DNA of 64,000 nucleotides from Betaproteobacteria bacterium (GTDB lineage: Bacteria > Pseudomonadota > Gammaproteobacteria > Burkholderiales > Rhodocyclaceae), in NCBI GenBank assembly GCA_016868295.1, contig VGHJ01000008.1, forward strand, positions 19,969 to 83,968, written 5' to 3'. The position numbers and the translations under genes are program-made. The notes beneath the pieces were generated by a model, which worked only from the letters and a program-made list of their open reading frames with translations, was not told the DNA's origin and did no database searches. Shown here in pieces: positions 59,113-64,000 of this stretch. Within the stretch, counting starts at the first letter, position 1, and every line of letters starts with the position of its first letter.

Positions 59113-59507
59113 GCTTCGCCGTCCGGCGGAGACTGGCTTTTCTGCGCGCGCCAGAGCGTCTCGCCGAGGCATTCCAGCGCATCGTGCAGGGCGGCGTGAC
59201 GCTCGCCGCGCCGCGCCAGCAGCGTCTCGAAGGCGGCGCGCAGGCCGGGCGGCTGGTCGATGGAGAGCTGCTCCTCGACGGCGAGATGCAACGAGAGGTG
59301 CAGAAAGGGGTTGGCCTCGCCCGACTCGGGCGTCCAGTCCCGCGCCAGCGCGCCTGCCGCATCCTCGATCAGGGCATGGTATTCGGGGTGCAGCGCGACG
59401 ATGCGCGCGGCGAGATCTTCCAGCGGCGTGACCACCTCGCGCGACCGGCGCTTGCGCCAGGCCTCGAGGAAGAAGCGGCGCGCCTCGTTGCGGCTAGGGT
59501 TGAACAT
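59082..59507 (-). CDS. DUF1841 family protein
   Basis: The 141-aa protein (MFNPSRNEARRFFLEAWRKRRSREVVTPLEDLAARIVALHPEYHALIED ... NPFLHLSLHLAVEEQLSIDQPPG) matches DUF1841, a proteobacterial family with conserved HPEYH and HLSLHLAVEEQ motifs and no known function. It overlaps the end of the FIST gene by 14 bases and is the last gene of the rnf operon. Confidence 0.88.
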   Translation of the reverse strand: MFNPSRNEARRFFLEAWRKRRSREVVTPLEDLAARIVALHPEYHALIEDAAGALARDWTPESGEANPFLHLSLHLAVEEQLSIDQPPGLRAAFETLLARRGERHAALHDALECLGETLWRAQKSQSPPDGEAYVDCLRRKA

Positions 59508-60591
59508 CGGAAGAGCTCTTGAACAACGCGAGGACCGCGCTGTTGTGCACCAGGCGGTTGCCGTCGTGGAGCGGCGCGACCTGGCCGCCGCCGTAGGCGC
59601 CGATGAGGGGCATGCCGGGCAGGCGCTCCTTGACCGCCGCCAGGTCGCGGTCCTCGCCGCCGAAGAACCAGGGGCCGCGACCGAGACAGGAGAAGAGCAG
59701 GCCGAAATCCGGCTCGCCGCCGAGCTCGCCGGTGAGCGTGTCGGCGAGCCGGCGCATTTCGTTCTCCGCCGCCAGGCCCTGGCGCAGCGCCCAGAACAGC
59801 AGGGCGCCGTCGCCGACCGGCGTGGCCAGCGTCAGCGTGCGCTCCTCGTGGTTGGCGGCGATGACGGGCACCAGGGTGTAGCGGCCTTCCTCGACGGCGC
59901 GTCCGGGATCGCCCGCGACGATGCCCGCCGCAAGTTGGTGGAAGGGCAGCTTTTCCAGCTCGCGCAGTTCCAGCGGCAGTTCGCGCAGCAGGGCGTTGAG
60001 GGCCGGCTGCCTGCCGGTCTTCAGGACGTCGTAGCCGTTGGCCGCGACGGGCAGCGGCGCGGTGAGGGCGCGCACGCCGCGCGATGTGCCGAGGGCGGCG
60101 CGCGCCCCGGCGAGCGCCGCCTCGCAACGGCCTTCGCCTGCCATCTGGCCGTGGCACCAGATGCGGCCGGCGCCGTGCGCGCTGCTGTCGGTCGAGAGCA
60201 GGCCGTAGCGCCGGGCGCTGCCAGCCAGCCAGTCGGCCGTGGCGACGTGCGGCGCGGCAAAAGTCAGCCTCGGCAGGACGGCGTCGGCATGCGCCGCCAG
60301 CCCGGCCTCGCCGCAGAAGACCATGGCGCAGGCGGCGGGGCGGTCGATGATCCAGTCCTCCTCGGTGAACACGCCCGGCGCCGTGCAGCCGGTCACCTGC
60401 AGGCAGCGCGCGGCGCGCGAGGCGGCCAGCACCGCGGCATGGGCCTGGTGCACGAAGTCCGGGCTGAGAAACAGCAGCACGCCGCGCGCGATGCCGCCGC
60501 CGGCGCGCGCCAGCGCCTCGCGCACGACGTCGGCCGCCAGTTCGGGGGCGGCCTTGTCCGAGAAGGCGAGCGCAGTGGCGACGGTTCTCAT
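59494..60591 (-). CDS. FIST sensor-domain protein
   Basis: The 365-aa protein has FIST N (about 20-210) and FIST C (about 215-360, ERTLTLATPVGDGALLFWALRQ) regions with GYDVLKTGRQPALNALLRELP and LLFSCLGRGPWFFG typical of small-ligand sensory FIST proteins. No output domain is attached. The ATG at 60591 overlaps the nth stop. A dispersed-motif copy lies within the N-terminal third. Confidence 0.85.
   Translation of the reverse strand: MRTVATALAFSDKAAPELAADVVREALARAGGGIARGVLLFLSPDFVHQAHAAVLAASRAARCLQVTGCTAPGVFTEEDWIIDRPAACAMVFCGEAGLAAHADAVLPRLTFAAPHVATADWLAGSARRYGLLSTDSSAHGAGRIWCHGQMAGEGRCEAALAGARAALGTSRGVRALTAPLPVAANGYDVLKTGRQPALNALLRELPLELRELEKLPFHQLAAGIVAGDPGRAVEEGRYTLVPVIAANHEERTLTLATPVGDGALLFWALRQGLAAENEMRRLADTLTGELGGEPDFGLLFSCLGRGPWFFGGEDRDLAAVKERLPGMPLIGAYGGGQVAPLHDGNRLVHNSAVLALFKSSSDVQP
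60260..60283 (+). repeat. dispersed 24-bp motif, copy 13 (inside the FIST gene)
   Basis: AAAGTCAGCCTCGGCAGGACGGCG is antisense to the gene and overlaps codons for AVLPRLTF. Confidence 0.7.
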
Positions 60592-61223
60592 CCCGCGGTC
60601 TTCTCCGTCCATTCGCACAGGTCGGCGATGAGGCAGTGCGGGCAATCGGGCCTGGCCGCCCTGCATACGTAGCGCCCGTGCAGGATCAGCCAGTGGTGGG
60701 CGTTGTGGCGGTATTCGGCGGGCACCGCCCTGACGAGCCTGTCCTCGACTTCGCGCACGTCCTTGCCGGGGGCGAGGCCGCTGCGGTTGGCAAGGCGGAA
60801 GACGTGGGTGTCGACGGCGATGGTCGGCTCGCCGAAGACCGTGTTCAGCACGACGTTCGCCGTCTTGCGGCCGACGCCGGGCAGGGCTTCGAGCGCCGCG
60901 CGATCGCGCGGCACCTCGCCGCCGTATTCGTCGAGCAGTATCTTCGTCATGGCGGCGACGTTCTTCGCCTTCGACTTGTAGAGGCCGATGCGGCCGATGT
61001 AGGGTATCAGGCCCGCCTCGCCCAAGGCGGCGATCTTGTTCGGCGTGCCGGCGGCCTTGAACAGTTCGCGCGTGGCGAGGTTGACGCTCCTGTCCGTGGC
61101 CTGGGCGGAGAGGATCACCGCCACCAGCAGCTGGTAGGGCGTGGCGTATTCGAGTTCGGTGGTCGGCGCCGGGTTGGCCTGCGCGAAACGCTCGAAGACG
61201 ACCCTGATTCTCTTCGGGCTCAT
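60588..61223 (-). CDS. nth: endonuclease III
   Basis: The 211-aa DNA glycosylase/AP lyase has the helix-hairpin-helix LPGVGRKTANVVLN with catalytic Lys, the catalytic Asp in IAVDTHVFRLANR, and a C-x6-C-x2-C-x5-C 4Fe-4S loop (CRAARPDCPHCLIADLC). It removes oxidised pyrimidines. It follows rnfE, as in E. coli rsx-nth. The start codon is preceded by GGAGGAGGG from a palindromic repeat. Confidence 0.96.
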   Translation of the reverse strand: MSPKRIRVVFERFAQANPAPTTELEYATPYQLLVAVILSAQATDRSVNLATRELFKAAGTPNKIAALGEAGLIPYIGRIGLYKSKAKNVAAMTKILLDEYGGEVPRDRAALEALPGVGRKTANVVLNTVFGEPTIAVDTHVFRLANRSGLAPGKDVREVEDRLVRAVPAEYRHNAHHWLILHGRYVCRAARPDCPHCLIADLCEWTEKTAG

Positions 61224-61227
61224 GGAG

Positions 61228-61290
61228 CCCTCCTCCCGGCCTCCTCCCCGAGGGAGGTGGTGACGGTTGTTCGCCGCTGCGCGGCTCCGC
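61228..61290 (-). repeat. RBS-bearing palindromic repeat, copy before nth
   Basis: In gene sense it reads GGAGCCGCGCAGCGGCGAAC, a CACCTCCCTCGGGGAGGAGG hairpin, then GGGAGGAGGGCTCC-ATG. The purine run is the nth ribosome binding site. Confidence 0.8.
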
Positions 61291-61296
61291 GCTGAC

Positions 61297-61965
61297 TCAC
61301 GCGGCGTGCGCCGGCGCGGCGTGGGCGGCGCGCTTCCGTTCGGCATGCGCATCCAGCCAGTTGCGCCCGGCGATGAGGCAGCCGAGCACGATGAAGGCGC
61401 CCGGCGGCAGGATGGCGACGATGAAGCCGGGGTAGTCCTCCGGCAGCAACTGCAGGGCGCGCGTGCCGGGGATCACCATGTCGATGCCGGAGAAGAGCTG
61501 GCCGGTGCCGATCAGCTCACGCAGGCCGCCGAGCAGCGCGATGGCGACGACGAGTCCGACGCCCATCATGGCGCCGTCCCAGGCGGCGGCGAACGGCGTG
61601 TTCTTGGCGGCGAAGGCCTCCACCCGCGCCAGCACGATGCAGTTCACCACGATGAGCGGAATGAAGATGCCGAGCACGAGATACAGCTCGTGCAGCCAGG
61701 CGTTCATGGCGAGATCCACCATGGTTACGAGGGAGGCGATGATGAGGATGAACACCGGGATGCGGATCTCGTGCGGGATGAAGCTGCGCACGCTGGCCAC
61801 CACGCCGCTCGCCATGGTCATGACGAGAATGGTGGCCAGGCCGAGGCTGACGCCGTTGACGAAGCTGGTGCTGACGGCGAGCAGCGGGCAGAGGCCGAGC
61901 AGCTGGACGAGGCCGGTGTTCTGCTTCCAGATGCCGTTGCGGGCGATTTCCTTGTAGGAGTTCAT
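61297..61965 (-). CDS. rnfE: Rnf electron transport complex subunit E
   Basis: The 222-aa, six-helix protein has the RnfE signature LVQLLGLCPLLAVSTSFVNGVSLGLATILVMT and VNCIVLARVEAFAAKN. It is an inner-membrane subunit of the ion-pumping ferredoxin:NAD oxidoreductase. An RBS-bearing repeat precedes it. A second repeat of the same family separates it from nth. Confidence 0.95.
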   Translation of the reverse strand: MNSYKEIARNGIWKQNTGLVQLLGLCPLLAVSTSFVNGVSLGLATILVMTMASGVVASVRSFIPHEIRIPVFILIIASLVTMVDLAMNAWLHELYLVLGIFIPLIVVNCIVLARVEAFAAKNTPFAAAWDGAMMGVGLVVAIALLGGLRELIGTGQLFSGIDMVIPGTRALQLLPEDYPGFIVAILPPGAFIVLGCLIAGRNWLDAHAERKRAAHAAPAHAA

Positions 61966-61967
61966 TT

Positions 61968-62032
61968 ACCTTCTCCCCGCCCCCTTCCCAAGGAAGGGGG
62001 TGACGATTGTTCGCCGCTGCGCGGCTCCATGC
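61968..62032 (-). repeat. RBS-bearing palindromic repeat, copy before rnfE
   Basis: In gene sense it reads GGAGCCGCGCAGCGGCGAAC, CCCCCTTCCTTGGGAAGGGGG, then CGGGGAGAAGGTAA-ATG. The GGAGAAGG run is the rnfE ribosome binding site. Confidence 0.8.
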
Positions 62033-62076
62033 GGTTGGCTGCGCCGTCCTTGGGGCGGCCCGGCGGACGTTGCTGT

Positions 62077-62100
62077 CGGTGTCCTCATGGGACTGACTTC
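62077..62100 (-). repeat. dispersed 24-bp motif, copy 14 (end of rnfG, degenerate)
   Basis: On the minus strand it reads GAAGTCAGTCCCATGAGGACACCG, with two mismatches in the last block. It overlaps the rnfG stop codon. Confidence 0.5.
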
Positions 62101-62768
62101 TCAAAAACAGATTGTGCCGGAAGCGCGTACAGCCTGTCGCGGTGATCGACGGCGAACTGCAGGGCGCGCCGCACGGCGCCGGTGACGGCGCGGGCGCTGA
62201 TGGTGGCGCCGGCGCGGGCGTCGAAGCGGCCGCCGTCCTTCTTCACCTTCCAGTCGGCCGCCGCCACCTCGGCGAAGCCGGTGGCGTCGAACTGGCGGAT
62301 CCAGGGCGATGCCTTGTTGCGGTCCTTCTTCGGGTCGATGTAGTCGCCCAGGCCGGGCGTTTCCTTGTGGCTCACCACGCGCACGCCGATCAGGCGGTTG
62401 TCGGCACCGACGGCGAGGATGAGGCGGATGCGGCCGCCGTAGCCGTCCGGCGCCACCGCCTCGAACACCAGTGCCGCCGGCGCGCCGCCATGCCTGGCGC
62501 GGTAGAGGCGCACCGGGTCGTCCTGGGCGGCGAGGCCGAGTTCGGCGCGCACCGCGACGTCCACCCAGTCGGACAAGAGGGCGTTGTCGTAGCGCGCTGC
62601 GGGCAGCACTTCCCCCACCAGCTTCAGCTTCTCCGCCTCGGCGCTGGCCAGGATCGACGGCAGGGTGGCGCGGTAGGTCGTCGCCATGAGCGTGGTGAAG
62701 ACGAGGGCGAACACCGTCAGGATGACGGCGTTGCGCAGCGAGGCGCGGGCGGCCGTCGGCTCATTCAT
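62085..62768 (-). CDS. rnfG: Rnf electron transport complex subunit G
   Basis: The 227-aa protein has an N-terminal helix (AVILTVFALVFTTLMATTY) and an FMN-binding domain with the covalent attachment motif AGATISARAVTGAV (Thr acceptor). It carries electrons between RnfC and RnfD/E. It overlaps rnfD by eight bases. Its last residues (EKSVP) come from a copy of the dispersed motif. Confidence 0.95.
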   Translation of the reverse strand: MNEPTAARASLRNAVILTVFALVFTTLMATTYRATLPSILASAEAEKLKLVGEVLPAARYDNALLSDWVDVAVRAELGLAAQDDPVRLYRARHGGAPAALVFEAVAPDGYGGRIRLILAVGADNRLIGVRVVSHKETPGLGDYIDPKKDRNKASPWIRQFDATGFAEVAAADWKVKKDGGRFDARAGATISARAVTGAVRRALQFAVDHRDRLYALPAQSVFEKSVP

Positions 62769-63789
62769 GCCGTTTTTCTCGCTTCTGCGACTTGTGCCCG
62801 AACACCGGCGGCTGCGTTCCCATGTCGATCAGCGGCACGCACAGGTTCATCAGCAGCACGGCGAAGGCCATGCCGTCGGGGTAGGCGCCGAAGCTGCGGA
62901 TGATCCAGGTGAGCAGGGCCGCGCCGGCGGCGAAGATCAGCTTGCCGCGCGGCGTGGTGGCGCCCGAGACCGGATCGGTGAGGATGAAGAAGGCGCCCAG
63001 CATGGCGCCGCCGGTGACGACGTGGAACACCGGCCCGGCGTAGCGGTCGGGATTGCCGAGGCTGAAGCCCGTGGCGATGAGCGCCAGCACGGCGAGGAAG
63101 GCCGCCGGCACGTGCCAGGTGATGATGCGCTGCTGCATCAGCCAGAGCCCGCCGGCGAGGTAGGCGAGCGCGATCCACTCCCAGCCCTTGCCGCCGATGT
63201 TGCCGAAAGTGGCGTGCGAGCCGAGCACGCCGGCCACGGTGGCGCGCGCCTCGGGCGTGTGCAGTTGCGTGCGCAGGGCGTCGAGCGGCGTGGCCATGGT
63301 GACGGCGTCCTGCGCGGACTGACTTTGCAAGACGACGGCCATCTGCGCGGCGAAATCGGTGAAGCCGACCGCCGGCCACTGCGACATGAGGGCCGGGAAG
63401 GCGATGATCGAGACGGCGAAGGCCACCATGGCCGGATTGAACGGGTTCTGGCCGAGGCCGCCGTAGAGGTGCTTGGCGACGACGATGGCGAACAGCGTCG
63501 CCGTGACGGTGAGCCACCAGGGCGCGATGGGCGGGAAGGTGAGCGCGATGAGCCAGGCGGTCACTAGGGCGCTGCCGTCGGTGAGGAACAGCGCGACCGG
63601 CTTGCCGCGCGCCTTGAGCATGGCGGCTTCGCCGGCCAGCGCCGCGGCGGAGGCCAGCGCGATCTGCACCAGGATCGCCGCGCCGAAGAACCAGACATAG
63701 ACGGCGATGCCCGGCACGAGCGCGAGCAGCACCTTGAGCATGACGAGGCGGACGCTGATCGGCTGGTGAAGATGTGGCGAAGTGTTCAT
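62761..63789 (-). CDS. rnfD: Rnf electron transport complex subunit D
   Basis: The 342-aa, multi-helix protein has the FMN attachment motif SGATTPRG (Thr) and LGQNPFNPAMVAFAVSI. A loop QSQSAQDAVTMATPLDAL contains residues encoded by a dispersed-motif copy. It works with RnfG in the membrane electron path. A heptamer repeat element lies between it and rnfC. Confidence 0.95.
   Translation of the reverse strand: MNTSPHLHQPISVRLVMLKVLLALVPGIAVYVWFFGAAILVQIALASAAALAGEAAMLKARGKPVALFLTDGSALVTAWLIALTFPPIAPWWLTVTATLFAIVVAKHLYGGLGQNPFNPAMVAFAVSIIAFPALMSQWPAVGFTDFAAQMAVVLQSQSAQDAVTMATPLDALRTQLHTPEARATVAGVLGSHATFGNIGGKGWEWIALAYLAGGLWLMQQRIITWHVPAAFLAVLALIATGFSLGNPDRYAGPVFHVVTGGAMLGAFFILTDPVSGATTPRGKLIFAAGAALLTWIIRSFGAYPDGMAFAVLLMNLCVPLIDMGTQPPVFGHKSQKREKRHE
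63303..63326 (-). repeat. dispersed 24-bp motif, copy 15 (inside rnfD)
   Basis: On the minus strand it reads AAAGTCAGTCCGCGCAGGACGCCG. It encodes QSQSAQDA in an extramembrane loop. Confidence 0.65.
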
Positions 63790-63796
63790 GTTTTTC

Positions 63797-63900
63797 AGTT
63801 CCCGGTTGCCAGTTGCCAGTTACCAGTTGCTAGTTGCCAGTTACCAGCCGCCTTGCCTTATCCGACAACCGGCAACCGGCAACTGGCAACTGGCAACTGC
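63797..63900. repeat. heptamer inverted-arm repeat (TTGCCAG), copy 2, between rnfC and rnfD
   Basis: The left arm holds about six TTGCCAG/TTACCAG/TTGCTAG units and the right arm about five complementary GGCAAC units, separated by about 20 bases. It has more units than the copy at 33771-33857, and fills the whole rnfC-rnfD gap. Confidence 0.85.
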
Positions 63901-64000
63901 TCATACAGGTTCCTCCGGCGGCGTCTTCGCCATCTCGCGCACCTGGGCGCGGCGCGCCTCGATCTCGCGGATCTCGGCCTGCTTCTCCGGCGTCAGGTTG
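63901..64000 (-). CDS. rnfC: Rnf electron transport complex subunit C, C-terminal end (partial)
   Basis: The last 32 codons before a TGA at 63901 encode NLTPEKQAEIREIEARRAQVREMAKTPPEEPV. This matches the helical C-terminal tail of RnfC-type proteins, and the place upstream of rnfD supports it. The remainder lies beyond the window. Confidence 0.75.
   Translation of the reverse strand, partial: NLTPEKQAEIREIEARRAQVREMAKTPPEEPV

Noticed and set aside
63797-63900. CRISPR-like array
   Set aside because: The units are 7 bp, contiguous and arranged as inverted arms with no spacers; no cas genes.

Overview
The window is a gene-dense, high-GC stretch of bacterial chromosome of housekeeping character. 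Gene content and order (mdh / gntR / sdhCDAB-sdhE-gltA-sucA-sucB-lpd-zapE, an AcnB-type aconitase, phasin, GreB, DUF1841, DUF465, DUF3567, Rnf complex plus nth) point to a betaproteobacterium. The 2-oxoacid:ferredoxin oxidoreductases, the Rnf complex and a sigma-54-type promoter suggest Rhodocyclales (Azoarcus/Thauera/Aromatoleum-like); that placement is inference. I saw no rRNA, tRNA, CRISPR array, prophage or intact insertion sequence.

Layout. 1-5.2 kb: a truncated ferredoxin/TPP beta-subunit fusion, then indolepyruvate:ferredoxin oxidoreductase iorA-iorB. 5.3-9.4 kb: a short secretin-like protein, a YoaA/DinG helicase and an ATP-grasp-like protein. 9.4-11.9 kb: molybdenum cofactor genes mobB-moeA-moaD-moaE. 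12-17.5 kb: phasin, clpB with a heat-shock promoter, a small membrane protein behind a sigma-54-like promoter, a PilZ protein and a ferredoxin-NADP reductase. 17.6-35 kb: the TCA block, with acnB, a CoA-ester lyase and mdh leftward, a divergent GntR regulator, then sdhCDAB-sdhE-gltA-sucA-sucB-lpd and zapE. 35-38.6 kb: an AAA/DUF4143 ATPase, a small secreted protein, an MFS transporter and a DUF2189 membrane protein. 38.7-45.2 kb: a leftward operon of metY, a hydrolase and a MacB-like exporter. 45.3-53.5 kb: DUF465, DUF3567, azlCD, greB, a PAS histidine kinase, htpG and a GspE-type ATPase. 53.7-58.6 kb: a leftward moxR / NMT1-PAS-GGDEF / CoxE-like VWA / FecR operon. 58.7-64 kb: a broken HDOD gene, then the leftward operon rnfC(partial)-rnfD-rnfG-rnfE-nth-FIST-DUF1841.

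The most unusual signal is not a gene. A 24-bp motif, AAAGTCAGTC-N8-ACGGCG with invariant spacing, occurs about 15 times on both strands, inside genes and at gene ends, and is absent from the 17-kb TCA block. It resembles DNA-uptake or chromosome-organisation sequences. Beside it are at least five families of palindromic repeats. Several have been captured by genes: in frame inside IorB and both SucB linkers, as the MobB C-terminus overlapping the moeA start, as the cloverleaf-like element that ends at the iorA start codon, and as a repeat whose purine-rich edge supplies the ribosome binding site of metY, rnfE and nth.
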